Shown here one piece after another: positions 35,967-44,669 of a stretch of DNA of 60,527 nt. A program made the translations under genes and the position numbers. Source of the stretch: Singulisphaera sp. (GTDB taxonomy: Bacteria; Planctomycetota; Planctomycetia; Isosphaerales; Isosphaeraceae). The notes under the pieces were generated by a model, which worked only from the letters and a program-made list of their open reading frames with translations, was not told where the DNA came from and did no database searches. Position 1 is the first letter of the stretch. Every line of letters starts with the position of its first letter. The DNA lies in the NCBI GenBank assembly GCA_027451445.1, contig DAIDJG010000324.1, positions 1 to 60,527 on the forward strand, read 5' to 3'.

Positions 35967-37253
35967 ATGGCTGGCACTTCACCCGTCAACCCTTTTTCGC
36001 GGACGGCGCTGGGCGTGCTTCTCTGCCTGGTTACGCTCCCGACCTTGGCTCAGGAGCCGCCACCGGTTGGACTGGCCGTCGCCTCCTCGGACCCGGTCTT
36101 CAACGTCCAACTGTTCGATGGAAAGTCGATTTCGGGTCGCCTCCGCGAGTTAGGGCCGAAGGCCAAGCTGATCCTGGTATCGGCCGAGGGTCAGGAGCAA
36201 GCCTTACCGCTCGCCCAAGTGGTCAAGATCACACGAGACGGCTCCCCCGTGGCCTACGCTCCGGAGGGCTCGGTCGTGCTCCTGCCCGAGGGAGACCGCC
36301 TCTACCGGGCCGTGATCCAGGCAACCAAGGACACGACCCTTGAAGTTCAGCAGTATGCTCTCGGGGACCTCGCCATCCCGCTCGAAAGTCTCGTCGGGGT
36401 GGTTTTTACCTTGCCCACCGATTCGGACGATGCGAGCGTGCTACTCGATCGCGTCCGTTCGGAGAATCGGGCGGCGGAAGTCGTGTGGCTCGCGAATGGC
36501 GACCGATTGTCGGGAAACTTTCTGGGGCTCGAGGAATCCAAAGTCAAGTTCCAAACGGACAATGGCACCATCGCCCTCGATCGGTCGAATGTGAGCGCAC
36601 TCGCCTTTGACCCTGCGTTGGTGTCCTACCCCAAGCCCGACACGCTCTTCCTGGACGTCACGCTGGCCGATGGGTCGCGATTTGGAGTACGCAATGAGCG
36701 GATTGAGGAAGGCCAGTTCGTCGCCACCACTCGGTTCGGCCTGGAAATCCGCGTGCCGCTGACGGAACTTTTGGCCGTCCATCCACGCAGTTCAGCGCTG
36801 GTTTACTTGACGGAACGGCCCGTGGCCGGCGAGCAATATACCCCGTATCTCGGGCCGCCGCGCTCTTACAAACGCGATCGGACCGTGGACGGGCACATCT
36901 TCCGTCTGGGGGGCCAATCGTACGATCGAGGGCTGGGAACACCCAGCCGGAGCTTCCTCGCCTATCGGATTCGACCGGGCGATCAACGTTTTCAGGCCCT
37001 CGTGGGACTGGACGACCGGGCGGGTGCACTTGGTAATGTGGTCTTCAGGGTCCTCGTCGATGGGAAGGAGCGATTTTCTTCTCCGTCGATGTCCGTCCGT
37101 GACACGCCCCGGTCAGTGGACGTAGAGTTAACAGGAGGCAGCGTGCTCATACTGGTGACCGAATTCGGCGAACGCGGGGGGGTTCGTGATCTCGCCGATT
37201 GGGTCGAAGCACGCCTGATCCGAGGCACCGGGGGCGCTCCCTCCGCTCCCTGA
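35967..37253 (+). CDS. Secreted NPCBM-domain protein
   Basis: A 428-aa exported protein. Signal peptide to about TLAQEP. The N-terminal two thirds are beta-rich, with two similar segments about LFDGKSISGRLRELG and WLANGDRLSGNFLGLE that suggest internal repeats. The C-terminal ~135 residues (about 285-425) match NPCBM/NEW2 carbohydrate-binding modules: YDRGLGTPSRSFLAYRI, FQALVGLDDRAG, VVFRVLVDGKE and VLILVTEFGERGGVRDLADWVEARLI. Known: this module binds sugars in exported planctomycete proteins. It follows the cyclase-fold gene by 19 bp. Likely attaches part of the system to a polysaccharide. Confidence 0.85.
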   Translation: MAGTSPVNPFSRTALGVLLCLVTLPTLAQEPPPVGLAVASSDPVFNVQLFDGKSISGRLRELGPKAKLILVSAEGQEQALPLAQVVKITRDGSPVAYAPEGSVVLLPEGDRLYRAVIQATKDTTLEVQQYALGDLAIPLESLVGVVFTLPTDSDDASVLLDRVRSENRAAEVVWLANGDRLSGNFLGLEESKVKFQTDNGTIALDRSNVSALAFDPALVSYPKPDTLFLDVTLADGSRFGVRNERIEEGQFVATTRFGLEIRVPLTELLAVHPRSSALVYLTERPVAGEQYTPYLGPPRSYKRDRTVDGHIFRLGGQSYDRGLGTPSRSFLAYRIRPGDQRFQALVGLDDRAGALGNVVFRVLVDGKERFSSPSMSVRDTPRSVDVELTGGSVLILVTEFGERGGVRDLADWVEARLIRGTGGAPSAP

Positions 37254-37267
37254 GGCAACGGAATACC

Positions 37268-37996
37268 ATGTCGCACAACGAGTTGCCCGAGACCACGGAG
37301 AAGCTCACCGATTTGGGGCACGTCTCTGCGGGAGTCGGTCACCACGTCATCAATGCATTTAGCGCGATTGTCAGTAACGCCGAGTTGTTGCGCCTGAAGG
37401 CGCCCCAGAACGGGGGCACGGAGCAAGACGCGCTGGCGGAGACGATCATCCAATCGGCACTTCGCGCGGCGACCGTCGCCCGTCGCTTGATCGATTACAC
37501 GCGATCGGTCACATCGATCGAGCCGGGACAGGGTGTCTTTACGCCCGCGTCCGTGGCGCTCGACAGTCTGGTGGCCGAGTTCGTCGAACACGAACGGTCC
37601 CAAGCCCCTCCAGGCGTCTCCTGGCTCGCCGACCTAGCTCCGGTCCCGCCGATCCAGGGCCACGACATCCAACTCCGTGCGATGCTCAGCCACCTGGCGC
37701 GCAACTGCTACGAAGCCATGCCCAAGCAAGGCGGTGCCATCGTGGTCTCAACGGCCACGGACGCCCGCGGCTGGGTGGTTCTCGAGATGCGCGACTCCGG
37801 CGAAGGGATGTCCCCCGATACACTGGAGCGCGCGGTCGAGCCGTTCTTCAGCACAAGGCCGGGGCATGTCGGAGTCGGCCTGAGTATCGCAAACGGCATC
37901 TGGCGCAGGCACCGCGGCACTCTTTTCTTACGGAGCCAGCCCGGAGATGGGACCGTCGTCAGGCTCTGTATCGAGCCGATACGGACTGACCGCTAA
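37268..37996 (+). CDS. Orphan histidine kinase core without sensor domain
   Basis: A 242-aa soluble protein. The ATG at 37268 is 14 bp after the previous stop; the open frame upstream only overlaps the NPCBM gene. Seen: H-box LGHVSAGVGHHVINAFSAIV with His25 as likely phosphoacceptor, N-box LSHLARNCYEAMP, G1 DSGEGMS, F-box FFSTRPG and G2 GVGLSIANGIWRRHRGTL. So a full DHp plus HATPase catalytic unit is present, but no sensory, PAS or membrane segment precedes it and no response regulator is adjacent. It ends the long co-directional run from 22271. It may take its signal from an unlinked partner. Confidence 0.85.
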   Translation: MSHNELPETTEKLTDLGHVSAGVGHHVINAFSAIVSNAELLRLKAPQNGGTEQDALAETIIQSALRAATVARRLIDYTRSVTSIEPGQGVFTPASVALDSLVAEFVEHERSQAPPGVSWLADLAPVPPIQGHDIQLRAMLSHLARNCYEAMPKQGGAIVVSTATDARGWVVLEMRDSGEGMSPDTLERAVEPFFSTRPGHVGVGLSIANGIWRRHRGTLFLRSQPGDGTVVRLCIEPIRTDR

Positions 37997-38110
37997 CGAT
38001 CGCGTATATGATTATTTATTAAAAAGCGCGACGAGGTTGCGCAATTCGGCAGATTTCATTCGGGGCATGGGTGCCTTATGCGCGTGTTGGCGAACGCGGA
38101 CGGAAGAACA

Positions 38111-38710
38111 ATGCCCTCTAGCACCCTAAGTGCAACCAATAATCTTTGGGACCGCTACCTGATGGCACTTCAGGATGTGACGAATCGTCTGAACCGCATC
38201 ACGCGCGCTTTGGAGGAAGCTGGAGTTGACTACGCCCTGGTGGGGGGCCAGGCCGTCGCTCTATGGGTCGCGACCAAGGATCCCGAAGCCGTTCGCACGA
38301 CGAAAGATGTCGATCTTCTGTTGCGGCGAGAAGACCTGTCAAGAGCACGAGCCGCCGCGTTGGCTGTCGATTTCGAGTACCTCGAGGTCGTCAGTGTCGG
38401 CATGTTCCTCGAGCGTACTGATCCGAACCCTCGTAAAGGAATCCACCTCCTCTGGGCCGGAGAGAAAGTCCGACCGGACTACCCACTGCCTTCTCCCTCG
38501 ATCGATGAGCGAGAGTTGCTCGCACCGGGAAAGTACGTCGTCTCGCTCGCGGGTCTCATCTGCATGAAGTTGATGTCGAACCGCGATCAAGACCGCGTTC
38601 ACCTGCGCGACATGATCGATGTGGACCTGGTCCAACGCGATATGCTTCCCACGCTCCCGCCTGAGCTCGCGAACCGCCTTGGGACGCTACTGACCGAGGC
38701 GGGTCGCTAA
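38111..38710 (+). CDS. Nucleotidyltransferase-fold protein
   Basis: A 199-aa protein. The ATG at 38111 follows GGAAG; a later ATG at 38162 is also possible, and an upstream in-frame GTG at 38078 looks unlikely. Seen: YALVGGQAVALW then TTKDVDLLLRREDL, the GG...TxDxDL pattern of minimal nucleotidyltransferase-like proteins, followed by VHLRDMIDVDL near the C-terminus. The first catalytic-type motif GG(S/Q) and the DxD carboxylates are present. Known relatives include antitoxin-like MNT proteins and free-standing homologues in planctomycetes. No HEPN partner is adjacent. An AT-rich stretch with CGCG at both ends lies at 38001-38030. Function unknown. Confidence 0.75.
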   Translation: MPSSTLSATNNLWDRYLMALQDVTNRLNRITRALEEAGVDYALVGGQAVALWVATKDPEAVRTTKDVDLLLRREDLSRARAAALAVDFEYLEVVSVGMFLERTDPNPRKGIHLLWAGEKVRPDYPLPSPSIDERELLAPGKYVVSLAGLICMKLMSNRDQDRVHLRDMIDVDLVQRDMLPTLPPELANRLGTLLTEAGR

Positions 38711-38817
38711 TCAGCGACGACTGGCCAAGAACCTACGACGGCGACTCGGCGCTGATCGCCGTACACCATTGGCTGCCTCGGACCAAGCACGTTCCGCCGC
38801 CGTTACCTATCATTTCG

Positions 38818-38846
38818 TTGTGTTGTGCAGCGGTGCCTTTTATGAT
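38818..38846 (+). promoter_or_regulatory. Putative promoter of the Ser/Thr kinase gene
   Basis: TTGTGT (38818-38823), 17-bp spacer, TATGAT (38841-38846, five of six). Transcription would begin near 38853. That excludes the GTG at 38849 as start and favours the GTG at 38894. Confidence 0.45.
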
Positions 38847-38893
38847 GAGTGGCAGCAATTGAGCCCCAGGCATGCGACCGGGAGATTGATACG

Positions 38894-41311
38894 GTGATCG
38901 GGACCACCTTCAATCAGAGGTTTACCCTGGACAAGGAGTTAGGTCGAGGGGGCATGGGCGCGGTCTATCGCGCTACCGACCAGATCCTTGGACGCACGGT
39001 CGCGATCAAGGTCTTAAAGGAACAAAACGGCGAGGAGGTCGCGAAACGCATCCGGCTCGAAGCTCAGATCCTGGCCCGGTTGCTCCATGACAACATCGTG
39101 CGGCTCTACGACTTCGGTGCGGCTGAGGGCACTTATTTCCTCGTCATGGAAGAGGTCGACGGCCCGAGTTTCTCGAAGCGCTGGCGCCAGCTTCCTATCG
39201 TGGAGCGGCTTCGCATCATCGCACAGGTTGGTGAAGCGCTTGATTATGCGCATCATCAGGGCGTGATCCACCGCGATATCAAGCCCGGCAACGTACTCCT
39301 CACCTCGAGCGACCAGGCCAAGCTCTCCGACTTCGGCCTCTCGCTGATCGCCGAGCAATCGGACCATTCGGGCGCGATTCGCGGCACGCCCAGCTACATG
39401 AGTCCCGAGCAAGCGCAGGGCAAACGGGTCGACCATCGAAGCGACCTCTACTCGCTCGGCATCATGCTGTATGAATGCGCCACGGGTGCGCCACCGTTCA
39501 CGGGGCAGTCGCTTGCCGTCATCGCACAACACATCAACGCGAATCCTGAAGCCCCGCGCGCCCGGTGTCCGACGATCTCCGAGAACCTGGAATCGCTCAT
39601 CCTCACCCTGATCGCCAAGAAGCCCGAGTCCCGGCCGGCGTCAGGCACCGCGATCGCGTTGGCACTCCGCGATGAGATTGAACGGATGCGCAACGGAGCA
39701 TCCGGTGGCGGCGTGACTGAACAATCCACGAGCCCAACGATCGCGATACCTAGAGCATTGATTCATCCTCGGACGGTTTCGCCGCCGGCCGAGGTTGCGA
39801 GTTCGGCATCCGTCGCTACGAAAACGCCGGTCCCCGTTCGGACGGCATCCTCGTCACAATTCTTCATCGCTCCCCGAGGGGCCGCACCGTTGGCGAGGGA
39901 ATTGCTCGAGGCCATCCTCCGCGAGCCCATGATTCTCGACCCGAACGAGCGCTACCTGTGCGGGCACTACCTCGCATTTCTTCTGGCGGGGTCGAAACGC
40001 CGAAGCTTCTTCGTACGGCGTCCCCTCGACCCGCCAAACGGAGACCGCGCGCGTCACATTCTCGGACTGTGCGCGGCCATGATGGCCGGTGGCTCCGAGG
40101 AGTCGGTTCGTAAGGCCGTCGAGTTGATCGAGTCGCGGACCGAAGTGCGGTCGGCGCTCAATCCGATCGTGGTCATGAAGTACCTGGCGTGCCGCGACGA
40201 TCCTTCCAAGCGCAAACAATTTCGGCAGTTGCGGAAGCAGGTCCTCGAGGCAAGCCCTTATGCACAAAAACATATGGTCGACTCGAAGGGCATTCTCAAT
40301 CCCGGGATGGTCCCTCAGACGTTCGACGACCTCCGTAAGGTCGCTCCCGTGCGGGCCGAGGTGGACGATCAACTCGTGAGCCGTTGGAACCGCGTTGCCG
40401 ACGTCTGGCGCGACGAACCGAACTTCCGGAAAGCCGTCCTCGAGTACGCAACGCGCGATGCGCACCGCGACCCCGCCAGCGCCGACCTCTGGCCCGAAGT
40501 TGTGTACCCGTTGATCGAACGCGCGCGCTGGCAGCGTCAATTCCGGCCGAAGTACGAGCAGATCTGGGACTACCTCAGCGCGAACGTCTTCCGTGTCCCC
40601 GATGCCGGAGTCGTTCTCGACCGCGCGATTCGACGTGCCGTGCCTGAGCAGGTGGTCGTGCTGCTCGACCAGGACGTGAAGGCCCTGGTCGACGAATCGG
40701 AGATTGTGATGGAACCCGTCGCGGTCACCGCGCCACCCAGGGAGAAAGACCTCGCGGCTCAAGTTGGCGGCAGCGAAGTGAGCCTCGACGAACTCGTTAC
40801 GGATCGCGCACCGGACGGTAAGGATGTCACCTGGCTCGTCAGCCCCGATCCCGTACGGTTCACGCAGGGCGAGTTGCGCGAACTCTGGCAAGAGGCGCTT
40901 TCCACTCTCGGCAAGCCCGGCGCCAAGGGAGGGCATCGGCATATGACCATCGGAGGTCCCTATCGCCTCGCGGTCATCCCTTCGGTGCGAGGGCGCTCGG
41001 CGGGGACCGTCGCGATTCAAGGGATGACCAACAAACAGATCGAGATGCTTACTCCATCGATCCGGCTTGGAGGCTCGGCAAATAAGCCCATCGTCGCCGT
41101 GTGGGTCTACCAGGATAACAGTCTGGCGGTCGCCCACATTGATTTTCAAGGGAGTGAGCGGTTCATCCTCTGGCATGCTCCCAACGCACAGCAGTTCAAC
41201 TTCGGCGATCCCGGCGAGCTGAATCACATGATCTATCATCTCGGCCTCGAAGCCCCCGATCAGCTCGACCGGGCGCTTTCGAAGCGCTTTCGCCCCCGAA
41301 ATCCGGTGTGA
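38894..41311 (+). CDS. Serine/threonine protein kinase with unique C-terminal region
   Basis: An 805-aa Hanks-type kinase. Start: GTG 38894, about 8 nt after GGGAGA, is preferred because the promoter at 38818 would place transcription start beyond the alternative GTG at 38849. Seen (numbering from 38894): glycine loop GRGGMGAVY, VAIK lysine 39, catalytic HRDIKPGN with Asp128, DFG at 146-148, and activation segment GTPSYMSPEQ. The kinase ends near 265. No membrane helix is evident. The remaining ~540 residues contain a helical region and a C-terminal beta-rich part (HMTIGGPYRLAVIPSVRGRS, WVYQDNSLAVAHIDF) that I cannot assign. It is convergent with queA. Confidence 0.88.
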   Translation: MIGTTFNQRFTLDKELGRGGMGAVYRATDQILGRTVAIKVLKEQNGEEVAKRIRLEAQILARLLHDNIVRLYDFGAAEGTYFLVMEEVDGPSFSKRWRQLPIVERLRIIAQVGEALDYAHHQGVIHRDIKPGNVLLTSSDQAKLSDFGLSLIAEQSDHSGAIRGTPSYMSPEQAQGKRVDHRSDLYSLGIMLYECATGAPPFTGQSLAVIAQHINANPEAPRARCPTISENLESLILTLIAKKPESRPASGTAIALALRDEIERMRNGASGGGVTEQSTSPTIAIPRALIHPRTVSPPAEVASSASVATKTPVPVRTASSSQFFIAPRGAAPLARELLEAILREPMILDPNERYLCGHYLAFLLAGSKRRSFFVRRPLDPPNGDRARHILGLCAAMMAGGSEESVRKAVELIESRTEVRSALNPIVVMKYLACRDDPSKRKQFRQLRKQVLEASPYAQKHMVDSKGILNPGMVPQTFDDLRKVAPVRAEVDDQLVSRWNRVADVWRDEPNFRKAVLEYATRDAHRDPASADLWPEVVYPLIERARWQRQFRPKYEQIWDYLSANVFRVPDAGVVLDRAIRRAVPEQVVVLLDQDVKALVDESEIVMEPVAVTAPPREKDLAAQVGGSEVSLDELVTDRAPDGKDVTWLVSPDPVRFTQGELRELWQEALSTLGKPGAKGGHRHMTIGGPYRLAVIPSVRGRSAGTVAIQGMTNKQIEMLTPSIRLGGSANKPIVAVWVYQDNSLAVAHIDFQGSERFILWHAPNAQQFNFGDPGELNHMIYHLGLEAPDQLDRALSKRFRPRNPV

Positions 41312-41330
41312 AGGAACACGACGTCGCGTT

Positions 41331-42383
41331 CTAGAGAATCAGCATCGCATCACCGTAGCTATAGAAACGATAACGTTGCGCAATCGCTTCTGCATACACG
41401 GCCTTGATCAGGTCGACACCGGCGAGCGCACTGACCAGGACGAGTAGGCTGCTGCGCGGAAGATGAAAGTTCGTCAGCAGAGCGTCGACGCCCCGGAAGA
41501 CATGCCCAGGGCGGAGGTACAGCGCCGTCTCGCCGGAAAAGGGAGCGAAGCGGCTGTCGGCTTGCGCGGCGGTTTCGAGGACGCGTGCCGACGTCGTCCC
41601 AACGGCCACGATCCGTCCTGTTCTGCCACGGCGAACCTTATTCAAACGCGTCGCAGCCAACTCGGACAGTTCGGCCCACTCGGCGTGCAGGGTGTGCTCC
41701 TCGATCCGATCGGCCTCGATCGGCCGGAACGTACCGAGACCGACGTGAAGCGTGAGATCGACGATGTCGATGGAGCGTTCCTTGAGGCGATCGAACACAT
41801 CTGCCGTGAAGTGAAGCCCAGCCGTCGGCGCCGCCACAGCACCGGGGACCTGGGCGTAAAGCGTCTGATAGCGGAGGCGATCGGCAGGGCCCTCCTGGCC
41901 TTTGCGGATATAAGGCGGGAGCGGAACACTGCCGTGTTGTTCCAGGAGCCTCGTTGGCGATTCGTCGCTTTCGGGACGCACCGTCCAGCGACCACCCTCG
42001 TCTTTGCTGATCAGGGTCAGCTTCAGACCTCGCCCGACAACAACTTGCTCCCCAGGGCGGGGTCGCCCTCGGGTCGTCGCAAGCAACTCCCAATGGCCAT
42101 CCGCCAAAGCCCTCAAAAACAGCCCTTCCCACTTCCCGCCTGTGCCTACCCGATGCCCGACGAGTCGGGCCGGTACAACACGCGTGTTGTTCCTTACGAG
42201 GATATCGCCCGTCGCGAGCAACTCGGGGAGCGCAGCGAACGGGTGATGTTCCCAACGGTTCTCGCGGCGGTAAACCACCAGGAGGCGCGAGCGGTCCCTC
42301 GGTTCGACGGGTTCCTGCGCAATCAGCTCGTCGGGGAGTTCGAAATCAAAGAGTGACGTCTGCAAGGGGCTATCTCTCTGCAT
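41331..42383 (-). CDS. queA: S-adenosylmethionine:tRNA ribosyltransferase-isomerase
   Basis: A 350-aa enzyme of queuosine synthesis, which adds the cyclopentenediol moiety from SAM to preQ1-tRNA. Start ATG at 42383 gives MQRDSPLQTSLFDFELPDEL, the normal QueA N-terminus; the open frame extends further upstream only by chance. Seen: SLFDFELPDELIAQEPVEPRDRSRLL, NNTRVVPARL, APTAGLHFT, VGLGTFRP and the C-terminal NFHLPRSSLLVLVSA, RYRFYSYGDAMLI. Length fits. A TACAAT-like -10 box on the minus strand (42423-42428) lies about 40 nt upstream, inside the neighbouring glycosyltransferase's first codons; the -35 match is poor. Confidence 0.95.
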   Translation of the reverse strand: MQRDSPLQTSLFDFELPDELIAQEPVEPRDRSRLLVVYRRENRWEHHPFAALPELLATGDILVRNNTRVVPARLVGHRVGTGGKWEGLFLRALADGHWELLATTRGRPRPGEQVVVGRGLKLTLISKDEGGRWTVRPESDESPTRLLEQHGSVPLPPYIRKGQEGPADRLRYQTLYAQVPGAVAAPTAGLHFTADVFDRLKERSIDIVDLTLHVGLGTFRPIEADRIEEHTLHAEWAELSELAATRLNKVRRGRTGRIVAVGTTSARVLETAAQADSRFAPFSGETALYLRPGHVFRGVDALLTNFHLPRSSLLVLVSALAGVDLIKAVYAEAIAQRYRFYSYGDAMLIL

Positions 42384-42398
42384 CGCTTCGAAGGCAAA

Positions 42399-43604
42399 AT
42401 GAGACGATCGGAGCTTCCCTGCATTGTACTCGATCCGTGCCGGACCTTGCCTGAACGCCCAGCGAGTCAAAGGCCGCGTCGCCGGCCTCTCGAGCCAGTC
42501 CCCGTCGCACTGGTGATCACCGACCTCGATGTCGGCGGCGCTGAGCGGATGCTCGTTGCGCTGGCGACGGGTCTCGACCGCCGACGCTGGGACCCCACGG
42601 TGGTTTGCCTCGGACCCGAAGGAAAAATGGCCGATGCACTTCGGGCGTCGGGCCTGAATCCGCTGTGCCTTTGCGTGGATCGGAAGCGTCCCTTGCAAGC
42701 GGTTCTCCGACTCGCTCGCTCGTTTCGTGAGATCAGGCCGGACCTGATCCAAAGTTTCCTGTTCCACGCCAACATCGCCTCGCGTCTAGCGGCTCGGATT
42801 GCACGGGTGCCCTGGGCTCTCAGTGGCGTGCGTGTGGCCGAGCACCAAAAGCACTGGCATCTCACCGTTGACCGGATGACCGGGTGGCTCGCAACGAGGC
42901 ATGTCTGCGTCTCGCAGGGTGTGAGCCGCTTTTGCCAGGAGGTCGGAGGCATCAGTCCGGAGCGCATGGTCGTCATACCGAACGGCGTTGACACCGATCT
43001 GTTTGACCGAGCCACAGCGCTTCCGCGGGCGGACCTCGGGATTCCCGAAGGCTGCCACGTCGCTCTCAGCATCGGGCGGCTCAACGTGCAGAAAGGACTG
43101 CCCTTCCTACTTGACGCGGCCGAGCGAGTCGCAGGTCAGCGCAACGACTGGCGCCTCTTGATCGTCGGTGATGGCCCGGAACGTGAATGGCTCGTGACCC
43201 GAATCGCGAGCACCCCTCTCCTCGCAGGGTGCGTGCAGTGGCTGGGCCGGCGTGATGACGTCCCTCGGCTGTTGAAGACCGCCGATCTGGTTGTGCTCGC
43301 CTCCCTTTGGGAAGGGATGCCGAACGTTGTGCTCGAAGCGATGGCGGCCCGGCGCGCAGTGGTGGCAACGGTTGTGGAAGGGAGTGAAGATCTCGTCGTT
43401 CCCGAGCAAACGGGGTGGCTCGTCCCACCTCGCGACGCTTCCGCGTTGGCGAATGCCCTGCTCGAAGCTGCACACGACCCGGACCGCCTTCGCGCGCTCG
43501 GCGATCGCGGACGCGAACGGGTCGAAGCAAATTATACGCTCCGCGCGATGATCGCAGCGTACGATCGTCTTTGGTCGGGAATCCTGGGTTTTGAGACAGA
43601 GTAG
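42399..43604 (+). CDS. Glycosyltransferase family 4 (GT-B fold)
   Basis: A 401-aa retaining GT-B glycosyltransferase. Seen: N-terminal VITDLDVGGAERMLVALATGL, DLIQSFLFHANIASRLAA, the hinge VIPNGVDTDLF, SIGRLNVQKGL and LLIVGDGPERE; the E-x7-E motif EGMPNVVLE and the nearby GSEDLV fit GT4 (glycogen-synthase-like superfamily). Residues before about 35 are poorly conserved in appearance and lie over the queA promoter region; a TTG at 42447 is a possible alternative start. Its start is only 15 bp from the divergent queA start. Role: probably sugar transfer to a lipid or surface polysaccharide; donor and acceptor are unknown. Confidence 0.88.
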   Translation: MRRSELPCIVLDPCRTLPERPASQRPRRRPLEPVPVALVITDLDVGGAERMLVALATGLDRRRWDPTVVCLGPEGKMADALRASGLNPLCLCVDRKRPLQAVLRLARSFREIRPDLIQSFLFHANIASRLAARIARVPWALSGVRVAEHQKHWHLTVDRMTGWLATRHVCVSQGVSRFCQEVGGISPERMVVIPNGVDTDLFDRATALPRADLGIPEGCHVALSIGRLNVQKGLPFLLDAAERVAGQRNDWRLLIVGDGPEREWLVTRIASTPLLAGCVQWLGRRDDVPRLLKTADLVVLASLWEGMPNVVLEAMAARRAVVATVVEGSEDLVVPEQTGWLVPPRDASALANALLEAAHDPDRLRALGDRGRERVEANYTLRAMIAAYDRLWSGILGFETE

Positions 43605-43639
43605 GGTGGTGAGCCCGATCGCATCGAGCTCACCCTCCC
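43604..43639. terminator. Hairpin between convergent genes
   Basis: GGTGAGC (43608-43614) pairs with GCTCACC (43628-43634), with flanking GGG/CCC able to extend the stem after one mismatch. It lies directly between the stops of the converging glycosyltransferase and TIM-barrel genes. No T-tract is present on either side. Probably a bidirectional terminator. Confidence 0.45.
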
Positions 43640-43646
43640 AGATTGG

Positions 43647-44570
43647 TCAGACGTCGCAGAGACGCACCGCCTGGCGCAACCCCTCGAGCGGATCGCGCGT
43701 GGGGATGAACTCCTGCCCCACGAAACCCTTGTAGCCAACCTCGATGAGCGCTTCCATGATCGGCTTGTAGTTGATCTCTTGTTTGTCGTCGAGTTCGCCA
43801 CGTCCGGGATTTCCGGCAGTATGCACGTGGGCGATGTAATCCTTGTGCTGGCGGATGCGCCGGATGACGTCCCCGTCCATGATCTGCACGTGATAAATGT
43901 CGAAGAGCAGCTTCAGGTTTTCCGAGCCCACGCGCTTGATGATATCGATGCAGTAGTCGGTGTGGTCACCCTGGTAGCCGGGATGGCCCTTCATCGGGTG
44001 GTCGGAGGCACGCGTGTTGAGCATCTCGAGGCAAAGCGTGACGTTCTTCTTCTCGGCGTAGCCGACGACCTTCTTGAACCCCTCGACGCAGTTCGTCGCC
44101 CCGATGTCATCGGGGATGTTCTCGCGGTATCCCGTGAAGGAGATCACATTCTTGAACCCGAACTCCGCACACGCGTCGATCGCATCCTTCGTGGCCTGGA
44201 TGACCTGGTCGTGATATTTGGGGTTATTGAAACCCCGTTCGAACGGAGGCCGGCCGCCCATGTCGATCGGGGCAATGGCGCAGACCAAGCCGTGGTTCTT
44301 GAGAACGGGGAAGTATTTCGGCGGAACGATCTCGACGCTGCCGCACCCGAGATCCTTCGCGATCTTCGCGGTCTGCTCGACGTCCCAGTACTTCTCGAAA
44401 CACCAGTGCACGATCGACTGCTTGATCCGACCGTTGTGCGAGGGGCTTTCCGCCGCCTCAATTTGCTGGGTCGCGCGATCCAGGGCGGCCATGCCCAGGA
44501 CCGCCGCGCCCGCCGTCGTTTCCAGCATGGCGCGCCGGCTGGTCCGCGCGGTTTTGGGCCGTTCGCTCAT
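43647..44570 (-). CDS. Tat-exported hydroxypyruvate-isomerase-like TIM barrel protein
   Basis: A 307-aa protein. The ATG at 44570 is chosen because it begins a Tat signal: TSRRAML followed by a hydrophobic AGAAVLGMAAL run. The frame is open 39 nt further upstream. Seen: sugar-phosphate isomerase/epimerase (AP endonuclease-2) TIM barrel motifs GCGSVEIVPPKYF, NVISFTGYR, LCLEMLNTRASDHPM, LLFDIYHVQIMDGDV, YIAHVHTAGNPGRGELD and GYKGFVGQEF. The carboxylates and histidines that bind the metal (Glu in LEMLN, Asp/His in DIYH, His in HVHTAG, Glu in GQEF) are present. Known: Hyi-type enzymes are cytoplasmic, while planctomycetes export many homologues. Substrate unknown. Confidence 0.88.
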   Translation of the reverse strand: MSERPKTARTSRRAMLETTAGAAVLGMAALDRATQQIEAAESPSHNGRIKQSIVHWCFEKYWDVEQTAKIAKDLGCGSVEIVPPKYFPVLKNHGLVCAIAPIDMGGRPPFERGFNNPKYHDQVIQATKDAIDACAEFGFKNVISFTGYRENIPDDIGATNCVEGFKKVVGYAEKKNVTLCLEMLNTRASDHPMKGHPGYQGDHTDYCIDIIKRVGSENLKLLFDIYHVQIMDGDVIRRIRQHKDYIAHVHTAGNPGRGELDDKQEINYKPIMEALIEVGYKGFVGQEFIPTRDPLEGLRQAVRLCDV

Positions 44571-44620
44571 CGTGTTTTCCTCGGCTCGGAGACCCTTCGA
44601 AGCGATCAATCCATCGAGCG

Positions 44621-44649
44621 AAGATACACGAACACTACGCCGAGGGCAA
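44621..44649 (-). promoter_or_regulatory. Putative promoter of the TIM-barrel gene
   Basis: On the minus strand TTGCCC (44649-44644), 17-bp spacer, TATCTT (44626-44621); each box matches four of six consensus bases. The start codon is about 50 nt downstream at 44570. It lies within the short gap after topA. Confidence 0.45.
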
Positions 44650-44669
44650 ACCCCTCCTCAGAGCGTCCC

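Noticed and set aside
38111-38710. HEPN (24216) and nucleotidyltransferase (38111) as an MNT-HEPN toxin-antitoxin pair
   Set aside because: They are 14 kb apart with many unrelated genes between, and the HEPN gene already overlaps another partner.
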